The notes under the pieces: generated by a model
The model's input: the letters and a program-made list of their open reading frames with translations, nothing else
Database searches by the model: none
What the model was told of the DNA's origin: nothing
In this document: positions 21,715-34,210 of the stretch, one piece after another
Position numbering within the stretch: position 1 is the first letter of the stretch
How the letters are laid out: each line of letters opens with the position of its first letter
Program-made: the position numbers and the translations under genes
NCBI GenBank assembly: GCA_025201845.1
Contig: MU603968.1
Coordinates: 80,723-132,414 of the forward strand
DNA length: 51,692 bases
DNA from: Martensiomyces pterosporus
Taxonomy: Eukaryota > Kickxellomycota > Kickxellomycetes > Kickxellales > Kickxellaceae
Direction of reading: 5' to 3'

Positions 21715-24627
21715 ATGATGGCGACAAATGCAGGCAAGACACCTGCGGATGTGTGCTACACACTGATTCATCCGAGCCTCGATGTCGAAATCCCAAATCT
21801 GCAAACACTCAGACGCAATCTGGAGCGCGGCACAGATGAAATCAAGGCCGAGGCCTTGCAGCAGGTCATCGCCGGAACTATCCAGGGCGAGAACTACGAG
21901 CAGCTCCTGATGCACATCATCCGCTTTGTGATGCCCACGCGCAACAAAACGCTAAAGAAGCTCCTCTTGTTCTACTGGGAGGTGTGCCCCAAGTACGCCG
22001 CCGATGGGTCGCTGAAGCAGGAGACCATCCTCATTTGCAACGCCCTGCGCAACGACCTGCAGCACCCGAACGAGTACATCCGCGGAGCCACGCTGAGGTT
22101 CCTGTGCAAGCTGCGTGAGGCTGAGATCCTTGAGCCCCTCGTTGGCCCTACCCGCGACTGCCTGGAGCACCGCCACGTCTATGTGCGCAAGAACGCGGTG
22201 GTGGCCATCTCATCCATCTACCGCTGCCTGCCCCAGCTCATTCCAGACGCACCCGAGCTTATCCACGCGTTCCTTGTTTCCGAGGCCGATATGACTTGCC
22301 GCAGGAACGCCCTGAATATGCTCGCTGCCTGTGCTCCTGAGATCGCCGTCCAGTGGCTCAAGGAGAGCGCTCAGCTTGTTGCCAGCTTTGACGAGCTCCT
22401 GCAGCTTGCTGTCATTGACCTGGTTCGCCGTGCTGCGCGCGATTTCGCTGGCGAGAAGCCCCACTTTATCCGCTGCATCTTCGACTTGCTCAGCTCGCCA
22501 GCCAGCTCTGTCAAGTACGAGGCTGCCACCACGCTGGTTAGCCTCACAGCCAACCCTGCTGCTGTCAAGGCTGCTGCTGCGTGCTATATCTCCTTGGTCG
22601 CAAAGGAGTCGGACAACAACGTCAAGCTCATCGTCCTTGAGCGCCTCGACCAGCTGCGCGTCCGCCACGAGGGCATTCTTGACGACCTGGTCATGGATCT
22701 TCTGCGCGTCCTCTCCAGCCCTGACCTTGACGTGCGCCGCAAGAGCCTGGGCATCGTCATGAAGCTCACCTCGCGTCGCAACGTCAACGACGTCGTCTCT
22801 GTGCTGAAGAAGGAACTGAACAAAACTGCAGACAACAGCGATTACGACAAGTCCTCGGACTACCGCCTGCTGCTCATCCAGACCATCCACAGCTGCGCTG
22901 GCCAGTTCCCCGAGGTCGCCGCTGATGTCGTCGATCTTTTCCTCGACTCTATCTCCGAGTTTGGCGCGTCGTCGGCCACCGACGCCATTGTGTTTATCCG
23001 CGAGGTCGCTGAAAAGTTCCCTGACCTGCGCAAGAGCATCATCAGCCACCTTGTGGATGCGTTCCTTGACTTTAAGACCGGCAAGGTCATCCGCGGCGCC
23101 CTCTGGATCCTCGGCGAGTATGCAGAGTCTGCCGACGAGATCCGCGATGTCTGGACCAAGCTGCGCGAGGCCATTGGCGAGCTCCCTTTGCTGGCCGCTG
23201 AGCAGCGTGAGCTCGAAGAGGCAAAGTCGTCGGATGCCACCGAGGCCAGTGCCGCTGCCGACGCCCGTGCCTCGGCCGCACCCTCGGCTTCGCGCCGCAT
23301 CCTGCCTGATGGCACATATGCTACCGAGTCGTCGCTCACTGCCGCCGCTGCAGCCAGCAACGGCTCGTCCTCTCTGAAGCTAGACTCCAAGCCCCCGTTG
23401 CGCGCAGTGCTTCTCCACAGCGACTTCTTTACGGGCACTGTGCTTGCCAGCACGCTGGCCAAGCTTGTTCTGCGCTTCTCAAGGCTCGACCAGCCAGAGG
23501 CTCAGGCCAACTCGCTGCGCGCCGAGGCTGTGCTTATTATGGCCGGCATCATCCGCATTGGGCAGTCGGCCTTCGTCACCAACCCCATTGACGAGGACTC
23601 ATATGACCGCGTGCTTGCGTGCATCCGCGCTCTGGAGTACATGGACGAGGACTCGGCTGTGCTAACAGATGCGTTTATCGGCGACACGCAGCAGGCGTTT
23701 GCTCGCTTGGTGAGGGGCGAGGTCAAGCGTGCTGCCGAGGAGCAGAAGAAGAGCAGCAAGGACACCGCAGTCAAGGTCGACGACTCTATCGGGTTCAGGC
23801 TGCTGGCAAAGAAGGACACCGTCGATGAGGCCGACTCCCTCGAGCATGACATCGAGCTGGCTACCGGCGAGGCGGAGAGCCGCGCTGCGGTCTCGAAGCT
23901 CGATAGCGTTGTCCAGCTGACTGGGTTCTCTGATGCCGTGTACGCCGAGGCCTACGTCAATGTCAACCAGTACGACATTCTTCTGGACGTCATGGTTGTT
24001 AACCAGACAAACACCACGCTGCGCAACCTGTCGATCGAGTTCTCCACGCTGGGCGACCTGAAGCTGGTTGAGAAGCCCACGTCGTACAACGTTGCGCCGT
24101 TCTCGTTCTCTAGCGTCAAGGCCAGCATCAAGGTGTCGTCGACCGAAACGGGCGTGATCTTTGGCACTATTGTCTACGATGGACCTGGCGTGGGCGACAG
24201 CCACTGCATTGTGCTCAACGACATTCACGTGGATATCATGGAGTACATCCGCCCAGCGCGCTGCGACGAGGCTCAGTTCCACGCCATGTGGACGGAGTTT
24301 GAGTGGGAGAACAAGGTCAACATGTCGACCACCGCGGCGGCGGCTGACAGCCTCGACCTGCGTGCCTATCTGAAGCACATTATGAAGGCCACCAACATGG
24401 CGTGCCTGACGCCCGAGAACGCCCTGGAGGGCGACTGTGGGTTCCTCTCGGCCAACCTGTATGCAAAGTCTATCTTTGGCGAGGATGCCCTGGCCAACAT
24501 CTCGATTGAGAAGCCTACGGATGAGTCGCCAATCACCGGCCATATTCGCATTCGCGCAAAGACCCAGGGCATTGCGCTGAGCTTGGGCGACAAGATCTCG
24601 GCTGCCAAGGTCTCGCTAGCCGAGTAG
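21715..24627 (+). CDS. SEC26: Coatomer subunit beta (beta-COP)
   Basis: 970 residues from ATG 21715 (a second ATG follows at once at 21718); an ATG at 21616 would add 33 residues not expected in the family. Beta-COP is a scaffold of the COPI coat that buds vesicles from the Golgi to the ER. The N-terminal half is an adaptin-like HEAT solenoid, beginning TLRRNLERGTDEIK and including FCWEVCPK-like FYWEVCPKYA, LRNDLQHPNEYIRG, VRKNAVVAI and RRNALNMLA. An Ala/Ser-rich linker (about residues 505-555) follows. The C-terminal part has the beta-COP appendage, from QLTGFSDAVYAEAYV to the stop. No introns interrupt the frame. Confidence 0.97.
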   Translation: MMATNAGKTPADVCYTLIHPSLDVEIPNLQTLRRNLERGTDEIKAEALQQVIAGTIQGENYEQLLMHIIRFVMPTRNKTLKKLLLFYWEVCPKYAADGSLKQETILICNALRNDLQHPNEYIRGATLRFLCKLREAEILEPLVGPTRDCLEHRHVYVRKNAVVAISSIYRCLPQLIPDAPELIHAFLVSEADMTCRRNALNMLAACAPEIAVQWLKESAQLVASFDELLQLAVIDLVRRAARDFAGEKPHFIRCIFDLLSSPASSVKYEAATTLVSLTANPAAVKAAAACYISLVAKESDNNVKLIVLERLDQLRVRHEGILDDLVMDLLRVLSSPDLDVRRKSLGIVMKLTSRRNVNDVVSVLKKELNKTADNSDYDKSSDYRLLLIQTIHSCAGQFPEVAADVVDLFLDSISEFGASSATDAIVFIREVAEKFPDLRKSIISHLVDAFLDFKTGKVIRGALWILGEYAESADEIRDVWTKLREAIGELPLLAAEQRELEEAKSSDATEASAAADARASAAPSASRRILPDGTYATESSLTAAAAASNGSSSLKLDSKPPLRAVLLHSDFFTGTVLASTLAKLVLRFSRLDQPEAQANSLRAEAVLIMAGIIRIGQSAFVTNPIDEDSYDRVLACIRALEYMDEDSAVLTDAFIGDTQQAFARLVRGEVKRAAEEQKKSSKDTAVKVDDSIGFRLLAKKDTVDEADSLEHDIELATGEAESRAAVSKLDSVVQLTGFSDAVYAEAYVNVNQYDILLDVMVVNQTNTTLRNLSIEFSTLGDLKLVEKPTSYNVAPFSFSSVKASIKVSSTETGVIFGTIVYDGPGVGDSHCIVLNDIHVDIMEYIRPARCDEAQFHAMWTEFEWENKVNMSTTAAAADSLDLRAYLKHIMKATNMACLTPENALEGDCGFLSANLYAKSIFGEDALANISIEKPTDESPITGHIRIRAKTQGIALSLGDKISAAKVSLAE

Positions 24628-25057
24628 GCGCCTTTGGCTATCACACCAGTTTGCCCGCCCTTTCTTTTTGCGCTCTTCAGCCATTTCAGATATGAGACTT
24701 CAAACTACCACCGAGTGTGCTGTGGAGGCTTTCCTGCTTGTTCGGGTTCAAGCTGAGGGGCTGAGCAGGCAGGAAAGGCAAGCGAGGGCAAGGATGAGGG
24801 TGTCATCACACAAGAAAAAAAAATTTACGCTGTGCTAACAAGCCAGAGCCTTGTCCGTCCGCATATTTGCACCTCTCTTTCTCCTCGCACCCACCTTCAC
24901 TATAGCTACATTACTTTCCAAATCCAGCACATACACACTCCTGCCGTTTTCTTATTTGTTATCTGCGTGCTTGCAATCCAAGAAACAGCGCATACACACC
25001 CACCATTATTCTTCTTGTATTTCCCAACCTGCCGGAAAGGAATCGGTCGTAATATAA
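24628..25057. other. Promoter region of the TOR gene
   Basis: 430 bases between the beta-COP stop and the TOR start. No coding sequence recognised; a pyrimidine-rich stretch before the ATG fits a fungal core promoter. Confidence 0.55.
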
Positions 25058-28000
25058 ATGGGAGAGCATCTCAGGCAAGACCTTCTTAATCGGCTACGGT
25101 CAACGTAAGTTCTAATGAGCCAAGGTCCATGAGGTGTGCTTGAGCTGGTGCCGGTCTGTGAAGGCGGGGGAATGCAGTGCCCTCACGTCTGCCCAAGCAG
25201 GCGGGGAAATGGAAAGTGGAGATTGCGCGGGGCTAACCAGACACCCCACAATCTGCTTTGTTTTTACATTTGCGTAGAGATGCCGCGGAGCGGGCAGCTG
25301 CCACCGCAGCGCTACGCAAGCAGCTGGCGGACGCCGAGGCCAGCGGCAAACACGGGGGCCAGAACACCATATACATGGAGCTCAACGCAATGATGGTGAA
25401 GCTGTTGCGCACGACGGACCTCCAGGACCGCCTGGCGTGCACAGCGATACTGTCCGTATTGGTCGACGTGGAGACGCTCGAGGACGCGCAGAAAACGCGT
25501 ATGGCGGTGCAGCTCAAAACGCTCCTTTCGGGCACCGACATGGCTGTGTGCAGCGAGGCAGTGACTATATACAGCAAGCTGATAAAAAAGCGGTGGGCCA
25601 TGGCCAGCTCGTCCATGGAGGGAGAGGTCAAGCGCAGCCTGGAGTGGCTGGGCAGCGAGCGCAATGAGGTGCGGCGGATGACCGCTGTGCTTATCCTTGA
25701 GGCCTCGTGCAAGAGCGCGCCCATGGCTATGTACTCGTACGTGTACAAGGTCCTCACCACCCTCAGCCCTCCGCTGAGAGACCACCGCGTCGAGATGCGC
25801 GTGGCTGCCTCGCACGCCCTGGGCGCCTGCCTGAACCTTATATCCAGCCGCGAGACTAACACGAAGAACCAGTGGTACAACTACCTGTTCGAGGAGATGC
25901 ACCATGACCAGCGGATGAACAGCGTGGAGGGATACCATGCTGCACTGCTTATTTGCCAGCAGCTGATTCAGTATGGCAGCATGTTTATGCGCACCCATTT
26001 TGGGGAGGTCAGCGACATGGTGATGCGGCTGAAGGATCACCGCGACTCTGTCGTGCACAGAGCGGCCATAGCCACGCTCCCTGTCTTGGCACGCTACAGC
26101 CCCAGCGACTTTACTAGGCACGTCGTGGGCAACGAGCCTCTGATGGCCCGTGCGTGCAACTACTTGATCGGCTTGTCCCGAAGCAGCGACCGCGACCGCG
26201 GTATGGCCTTCTTGGCTCTGGGCAACATTGCGCAGTACTGCAGCACCGAGTTCAGGCCGTTTACTGAGATGACTACCAGGGCGATCAGAGACACGCTCAT
26301 CCAGCGGGTCAAGGCTCGTGTCCCGCCATCAGAGACGGATGAGACGGCGGCTGCGATCCTTGAAACCATCGCACTGCTGGCTACTGCAATGGGTCCGGCG
26401 CTTACCAGGTACGTACGCGATCTGCTCGACCTGATGTTCACGACGGGGCTGAGCCAGACGCTGTGCGACTCGCTGGCGGTGCTCGAGCGCGAGGTCAACC
26501 AGCTGTCGGCCGCCATCCAGGACCGCCTGCTCGACATGGTGTCGATCATCCTTGTCAACGTGCCATTCCGCCCAATCCAGCCCAGCCTGGATAATCTGGA
26601 GTATCGCATGGGCGCAATGTCCATGCACTACGCCGCTGCCTCAAGCCTGCACTCGGCCGGCGATCTGGCCGCCAGCAACGGCGCTGCAGGCAGCGGCGGC
26701 GCGGGCTCCGGCGCCAACAGCAGCCGTGATGCATCTGGCGGCACCGCAAGGGACACTGCATCACTTGTCGTGTCTACAGCCAGCAGCACGCCGGTGACCA
26801 CAGAGATCCTTGTGCTGGCCTTGCACACGCTGAGCAGCTTCAATTTCAGCGAGGAGAACCTGTCCGAGTTTGTGCGCAACGATGTCCTGCAGTATCTGAG
26901 CCACAGCAGCTCCAAGGTCCGCAAGGAGGCCATCTATGCGGTGTCTCATATCGTCCTATCGGATCCGCTGTACAAGACCATGGCTGGAGCCGGAGTTGAG
27001 GTTGCTAGCGAAGTGGTCCAGCGGCTGATTGCAGCTGCAGTCACGGACATCGACTCTGACGTTCGCCTGATGGCCGTGCAGATGCTCGAAAAGGGCAGCT
27101 GCTTCGACTTCCACATGGGCAAGGCGCAGAACATCCAGGGTCTGTTCCTCTTGCTCAATGACGAGATATTTGAGGTGCGCCGCACCGTGCTTGCTGTCAT
27201 TGGACGGCTGGCCAACATGAATCCCGCCCACGTCATGCCGTCGCTGCGCCGTATGGTGGTCCAGCTGCTCACCGAGCTCGAGTATGCGCGCGGCAACAGC
27301 GAGCGCGAGGAGTGCATTCAGCTTCTCATGGTGCTTGTGCGTGCTGCTGAGAACTGGGTCCGGCCGTATGTAGGCGACATCTTCCGCACAATCTTGCCGC
27401 GCATTGACGATGCCTCGCCGCAGCTGGCTAGCAGGCTTCTGGACACTGTTGCTGCGCTGGCGCGTGTGGGGGGCAACGACCTGGTGCCGTATTTGGACAA
27501 GCTGCTGGCAAGCATCATTCAAGCGCTCGGCGACCAGTCGAGCAGCCAGAAGCGCCTGTCTGCCCTGCAGGCTCTTGGCAGCTGCGCAAGCTTCTGCGGG
27601 CTGGTCATTGACCCGTATGCGGACTACCCGCAGCTGTTCAGCATGCTTACGGGGATGCTGAAGACTGAGCGCGACGAGGACATCCGCCTCGAGGTCCTGC
27701 GTGTCATCGGTGCATTGGGTGCCATCGACCCGCACAGATACAAGGACACCATGCCCAACGCGTCCAAGACTGGCGGCAACGGCGTGTCGACTAAGACAGG
27801 CACTGCGGGGGCCAAGTCTGCGCACCATGGAAAGAAGCACCGTCGCAATGGCGGCGGGCCGCCGCCTAACGTGATGACAGTGTTTAACGGCGAGAAGCCC
27901 CGCGAGAGCCTTGTTGGTGACATCCCAGTGGACTCGTACGGCACCACATTCAGTGGCGATGCCTACTACACCTCCGTGTCGGTCAACGCCCTGCTGCGCA

Positions 28001-31000
28001 TTCTCGACGACACCACTGATACCACGTTCCACAGGCAGGCTACACAGGCGCTGATATCGATGTTTGGGCCTCTGCAGAACGCATGCTCGCCCTATCTTGA
28101 AAGCGTGGTGCCGGCAATATTGCGGGCCATGAGCGCTGCTCCAGCCGGCCAGGCAGAGTTCTACATCGAGAGCCTGGGCCGCATCGTTGCTATTGCGCGC
28201 CAGCTGATCCGCCCGTACTTGGAGCCTGTGTTTGGCCTTTTCAGCGCTGAGGTGCCGATCAGTGCTCCGCAGCAAACGGCGACTATTGGGCTGATTGAGG
28301 TTCTTGCCGAGGCGCTGTCGGGAGACTTTGGCCATCACATATCCACTGTGCTGCCGTTCCTCATTGCCGTCGTTGACAGCGACGCGTCGGAGAACCACCA
28401 GCCTACGCTGCGCGCACTGCATGCGCTGCGCATCCTGGGACCGAGTTTGGATGGCTACTTGTTCCTTGTTATGCCGCGGCTGATATCGCTCCTCGACCTG
28501 ACCATCACCCCTGCCGGCGTGATCGAATCGGCGCTTGAGACCATCGCCTCCATTGTCACGGCAGTCAACTGCCGCAGCTTTGCCTCGCGCATCGTGCTTA
28601 CGCTCATCCGCCTTCTGCAGTGCGCTCCTACGCAGCCCCTGCAGACTGCAGTCATGGACACATTGTGCTCGCTGATGCAGCAGCTGCAAGACGACTTTGC
28701 GCTATTCATGCCCACTATTGGCGCTACGCTGCAGAAGCGCGGAATCGCACACCACGACAGATACGAGCTCTACTCGAGGCAGCTGTTTTCGGGCCGCTTG
28801 ATCCCCAAGGACTCGCAGCGTGTTCAGCCTCTGCTGCAAGGCGACGCGTCGCAGCCCGAGGCGCCGCTTGGACAGGCCGGCGACACCGGGCGCAAGCTGC
28901 GCGTCAACGTTCTGTCGCTGCGCCGTGCGTGGAGCACCACACAGAGGGTGTCCAAGGAGGACTGGCTCGGGTGGCTCAACCAGTTTGGCGTCGAGCTTTT
29001 GCAGCAGTCGCCATCACCCGCCCTGCGCGCTTGCTCGAACTTGGCGTTCAAGCACCCGCAGCTCAATAGCGATCTGTTCAACGCGGCGTTTGTCTCGTGC
29101 TGGACCGAGCTGCCCGGGCAGTACCAGCAGGAGATCATTACGGCTTTGCAGGAGGTGGCCTCGAACGAGCGTGTGCCTGCGGATATCCTGCAGACTATTT
29201 TGAGCCTGGCGGAGTTTATGGAGCGCGACGAGAAGCAGATCCCGATCGACCTGAAGCTTCTGGGCGAGTATGCCGAGAGGTGCCACGCGCTGGCCAAGGA
29301 GCTGCACTACAAGGAGGCTGAGTGGACGCTGGAGAAGAACTACGACACCATCGAGAAGCTGATAGAGCTTAACCAGAATCTGGACCTGCACGATGCTGCT
29401 ATTGGCATGCTCAACTATGTCCGCAAGGAGCAGCCGGACATCCAGGAAAGCGTTGAGTGGTACCAGCGTCTGCAGAGGTGGGACGAGGCGCTGGCCATCT
29501 ACCGCCGTCAGGAAGAGGAGCAGGGAAGGACCTATCGCAACATCAACAGCCAGATCCGCTGCTTGTTCGAGATGTCCGATTGGGACAACCTGATGCCTGT
29601 GATTGATCGCATTTGGCGCGATGGCGACATCCAGCTGCGCGTGGCGTCGGCCAACATCGCAATGAACATGGCGTGGTCGGTGGGTGACACGGACCGCATG
29701 GAGGAGTATATGGCGCTTCTGCCCAGCGCAAGCAAGGATAGGTCGTTCTGCCGGGCGCTGCTTTCTGTCTACCGCAACAAGTTCGACGAGGCGGCCGAGC
29801 ACATCCGCGAGGCCCGGCTGGACATGGAATCGGATCTGACTGCACACCTGACCGAGTCCTATAGCCGCGGGTACATGCAGGTGTTCCGCTGCCAGCTGCT
29901 GACTGAGCTTGAAGAGGTTGTTGCATTCAAGTCTGTGCACGACAACAAGGAGCGCCAGACATCTATCATCAGTACGTGGCGCCGGCGCATGGGCGGTATA
30001 CAGCAGGATGTCGGCATGTGGCAAAAGCTTTTGCGGCTAAGGTGCATGGTTGTGCGGCCCGTCCTGGACCTCGAAACGTGGATCAAGTTTGTCAACATGT
30101 GCCGCAAGTCGGACCAGATGAAGATCGCCAAGCAGGCCATCAGGACGCTGATTGACGATGAGGCTGCGTACATGGACGAGATCAACCGCAGCGACATCGA
30201 CTCTTTGCCCCCTAAGCTCGCCCAGCAGGCACAGGAATACGCGCGGCTGCAGCTAATCAATAGCCAGCAGCAGCAGCAGCAGAGCCAGTCGCTGGACTTC
30301 CTTATTAGCGGCAGCAGCAGCAAGCTCCACCCAGACTCTCTGGGCGACCGCTCTCACAGGCTCACAAACGGAAGCCACAGTGCGATCTCGCTGGACACGG
30401 CGATCAGACAGTCGCAGCAGCCAGCTCTTGTTTACACGTACCTGAAGTTCAAGTGGGCAGACAGTGACCGCCGCGTAGCGTACCAAATGCTCGACATGTT
30501 TGCCAACGACTACTCGAGCCGGCTGGGGTTCGACGTGCGCACTCCGGATGCCTTTGCGGATCACATGGATGCTGGGTCGCTGGCGAACCTGGGTGGCCAC
30601 GCAGAGTCTGTTGAGGAGGCCGAGAACATTCGCCTGCTGGCCCGGTTCTACTTCAAGAAGGCCGAGTGGCTGACGAGCATCCAGCAGAACGCCTCGCTCG
30701 CGCAAGAGGCCAAGACGAAGGCAGCGCTTGGGCCCAACGACGCCATCTACTCGCAGAGATTTAACCGCCGCGAGTCGGTGGGCAGGCGGCCCGGCCGCGG
30801 ATCTGTCTCGGCTGGCAGCGGCAATGGCTTTGCCGCGGCTGGGAGTGCTGGTGGTGTCGGTGCAGCAGCGCCCGAGGTCACCGAGGCTGATCGCGATGCC
30901 GAGTTCCTGTACAAGATGAAGGGCGGGCGGGTCAACGAGTCGATTTTGGAGTCGTATCGCGCAGCCACGGTGCTGGACCGCAAGTGGTACAAGGCGTGGC

Positions 31001-33216
31001 ACTCTCTTGCGCTTCGCCACTACTACGAGACGCAGAGGCACGACGCGGAGAATGCCAGGATCCCGGAGGACATCATTGAGAAGCACGTCGTTCCAGCAGT
31101 GCATGGGTTCTTCCGCGCCATCCAGCTGTCCAAGAGCGACACTACGTTGCAGGACACGCTGCGGCTGCTGACAGCGTGGTTCAATTACTCGCAGCATGAA
31201 AGCGTTGCGCAGGCGGTGCTGGATGGGGTCAACTCGGTGCCTATTCGCACCTGGCTGCAGGTCATTCCGCAGATCCTTGCGCGTATCCACATCGAGTTTG
31301 AGAGCACCAGCAGGCTCATTAAGCAGCTGCTGGTCGAGGTCGGAAAGTTCCACCCACACGCCATCCTGTTCTCGCTTTATGTCGCTGCTCGCTCTGACCA
31401 CCTCGAGCGCAGCCAGGCAGCCAAGGACGTGCTGGCGAAGCTGCACGACCTGTCGCCAGAGGTGGTTGAGGAAACGGAGATTGTCAGTCGCGAGCTTATT
31501 CGCATCACGCTGCTGTTCCCCGAGATGTGGCAGGAGGCTCTGGACAACGCTTCAAAGTGCTACTACGGCCAGGGCGATCCGGTTGAGATGATGAAGGTGC
31601 TTCGGCCTTTGCACGAGCGCGCGCGCAACCCAGAGACCCTGCGCGAGTACCACTTTGTGCAGATGTTTGGCAACGAGCTGGCGGCTGCGGAGGAGCAGAC
31701 GGCACAGTACTTTGCTGCCGAGCCAGGCAAGCGCAACGAGGCGTTTATGCAGCAGGCGTGGGAGTCGTACTACATCATCTTCCGCCGAATCCACAAGCTG
31801 TTCCCGGAGCCCACGTCTCTGGCGCTCAAGGACACGGCGCCAACGCTGCTCGAGTGCCGCGACATGCACCTGGCGGTGCCGGGCACCTACGACCCCGACC
31901 GCGAGCTGGTGCGCATCGACTCGTTTGACCCCGTGGTGTTTGTGTACAACACAAAGCAGCACCCACGCCGCGTGAACATCAATGGGTCGGACGGCAACGC
32001 GTACACGTTTGTGCTCAAGGGCCACGAGGACCTGCGGCAGGACGAGCGTGTGATGCAGCTCTTTGGCCTGATCAACTCGCTCCTCTCGCGCGACTCGGAG
32101 ACCTCGCGCCGGTCTCTGACGATCGAGCGGTTCCCCATCATTCCGCTCTCGTCCAACTCGGGTCTTATTGGGTTCTACCCGAACTGCGAGACCATCCACG
32201 AGATCATCCGCGACTACCGCGAGTCGCACAACCAGCCGCTGAACCTGGAGCAGCGCATGGCGCTGCAGTTCTCGCCCAACTGGGAGACGCTCACTGTGCT
32301 GCAAAAGGTCGAGTCGTTCGAGTATGCGCTGTCCAACACGCCTGGAAACGACCTGCAGCGGGCGATGTGGTACAAGTCGCCGAACGCGGAGACGTGGCTC
32401 GAGAGGCGCACCAACTACACAAGGTCGGTGGCTGTCATGTCGATTGCCGGGTACCTCCTGGGGCTGGGCGACCGGCATCCGTCAAACATTATGATGCACG
32501 CGTGGACCGGAAAGGTGGTTCACATCGACTTTGGAGACTGCTTCGAGCTTGCTGTGCACCGCGAGAAGTTCCCCGAGAAGGTGCCGTTCAGGCTGACGAG
32601 GATGATCATCATGCCCATGGAGGTCAGCACCATCGAGGGGTCGTTCAAGTTCACGGCCAACCACACGATGCGCGTGCTGCGTGCTAACCGCGACTCGCTC
32701 ATGGCGGTGCTTGAGGCCTTTGTGTTTGACCCGCTGGTGTCGTGGTCGTACATCCAGGACCCCGAGAACGCCGATGGCGCAGGCGGTGCGGCCAGTGGCA
32801 AGAAGGCTAACAGTGCAAATGCCACCGCCGCCACCGCCGCCACCGCCGCTGTGGGTGCAGCTGCCGCAGCCGGTGGCACAGGCAATGCCACGAACAACCA
32901 AGGGCAGCAGCTGATGAACTGGAACTCAAAGACAAAGAACACTGGCACGCTGGGAATCACTGGTGGCAGCCGCCCAGATGACAAGATCAGCAAGGCGGTC
33001 AAGGCGAAGTACACCGGATTAGACGACAAGGGCTGGCAGATCGGAAACCCCAAGGCCAGGGCCATTGTCAAGCGCATTCTGAGCAAGCTCCTGGGCACAG
33101 ACTTTGACCCTAACGTCCAGCTGACTGTTGCTGCGCAGATCGACAAGCTCATCCAGCAGGCCACGTCGACGGAGAACCTGGCGGTTCTCTACGGCGGATG
33201 GGTGCCTCTTTGGTAA
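25058..33216 (+). CDS. TOR: Target of rapamycin (TOR) PI3K-like protein kinase (two exons)
   Basis: Exons 25058-25104 and 25278-33216 encode 2661 residues. Exon 1 (MGEHLRQDLLNRLRS) joins after a 173-base GTAAGT/GTAG intron; the large frame otherwise starts only at a TTG. TOR is the Ser/Thr kinase at the centre of nutrient signalling (TORC1/TORC2), acting on lysosome/vacuole membranes. The order is HEAT repeats (about 1-1200), FAT domain, FRB (about 2097-2200, PEMWQEALDNASKCYYG), kinase with KGHEDLRQDERVMQ (Lys about 2263), catalytic GDRHPSN (2413-2419) and HIDFGD (2431-2436), and FATC ending VLYGGWVPLW. Oddities are a short poly-Gln run, an Ala/Thr/Gly-rich insert between kinase and FATC, and FRB substitutions listed in findings. 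It is longer than the usual ~2470 residues. Confidence 0.98.
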
Positions 33217-33340
33217 ACATTCATAGAACCAACTTCTTCTGTCGTCTCCTCTTTCCCCCTTTCTCTTTGCAAGGCCAAACAGGAGCATATATTTACTAGC
33301 CTGGACGCAATAGACAAGAGTAAACTGTAGGCGCCTGTGT

Positions 33341-34210
33341 CTAGAACTTGTATACGTTTTCATACCCAAGCTCCTTGAGGATGCCGCCGAGCCTGCCTTG
33401 CGCAATCGGCGCTGGCTTTGCGCCGCTAATGGCAGTGACCATTGCCGGCGGGCCACAGACGCCAATGAATGTCGATGGGCCGGCTGGCGGCATGTACTTT
33501 TCGATCAAGCCAGCGTTGACGTAGCCCGTCTCGCCAGCCCACCCCTCGGGCGCAGTGCCCAGGACGTAGTGGACTGTGAATCTGTCCGGGTGCTCATCAG
33601 CGAGCTTGTCCAGCTCCTCGCTCATGAATATGTCGTCCTTTGTTTTGTTGGCAAAGAGGAGCGTCACGCGGGTGCGGTCTTCTGGGTCGCCGACGATACG
33701 GCTGATGAGCTGGTACACGGGGGTGAGCCCAGTGCCTCCGGCGATCAGGCCGACGTCCTTGTACTTGCCAGGCGTGTATCTGGCGAAAGGAAGAGGTCCC
33801 CAGACCTCGACTTGGTCGCCTGGGCTCATTTTGTGCATGTGTGTGGATGCCTTGCCGCCTTCGTAGCGCTTGATCACGAATTCGCAGGAGCCCTTTTGGT
33901 CTTCAGAAGAGACGGGTGTGTATGGGCGAATGACGGTCTTGCCGTCGGTCGTCTTTATGCGGAAGACCACGGCCGATGAGGTCGTGAACCCTAGCTTCTT
34001 GTCTTGGTCCAGAGAGAATCTCAGGCGCTTGACATCGTGCGTCAGCTGCTCCGACGATTGCAGCCTGATCGGCGTGAAGCCAAGGCGCGAGAGCGTGGTG
34101 TCCTCGCGCTTGTTGTTCAGGAAGCCGAATGCGGCCGCGCCTGCTCCCACTATGGCGATGCTGCCGATCACCGCCATGCCGCTTCCGCGCAAAGTGCGAG
34201 GTGCTGCCAT
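33341..34210 (-). CDS. MCR1: NADH-cytochrome b5 reductase, mitochondrial MCR1-like
   Basis: 289 residues from ATG 34210; the frame is open 20 codons further but begins with TTG. The flavoenzyme passes electrons from NADH through FAD to cytochrome b5 (sterol and fatty-acid desaturation, erythroascorbate recycling). The N-terminus has a short basic stretch and one hydrophobic helix (about residues 12-30), the MCR1 arrangement for outer-membrane or intermembrane-space location. FAD-binding RPYTPVS, GDQVEVWGPL, NADH-binding GGTGLTPVYQLI and CGPPAM appear in order. It is convergent with TOR (124 bases). A TATA-like element lies about 155 bases upstream. Confidence 0.93.
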   Translation of the reverse strand: MAAPRTLRGSGMAVIGSIAIVGAGAAAFGFLNNKREDTTLSRLGFTPIRLQSSEQLTHDVKRLRFSLDQDKKLGFTTSSAVVFRIKTTDGKTVIRPYTPVSSEDQKGSCEFVIKRYEGGKASTHMHKMSPGDQVEVWGPLPFARYTPGKYKDVGLIAGGTGLTPVYQLISRIVGDPEDRTRVTLLFANKTKDDIFMSEELDKLADEHPDRFTVHYVLGTAPEGWAGETGYVNAGLIEKYMPPAGPSTFIGVCGPPAMVTAISGAKPAPIAQGRLGGILKELGYENVYKF

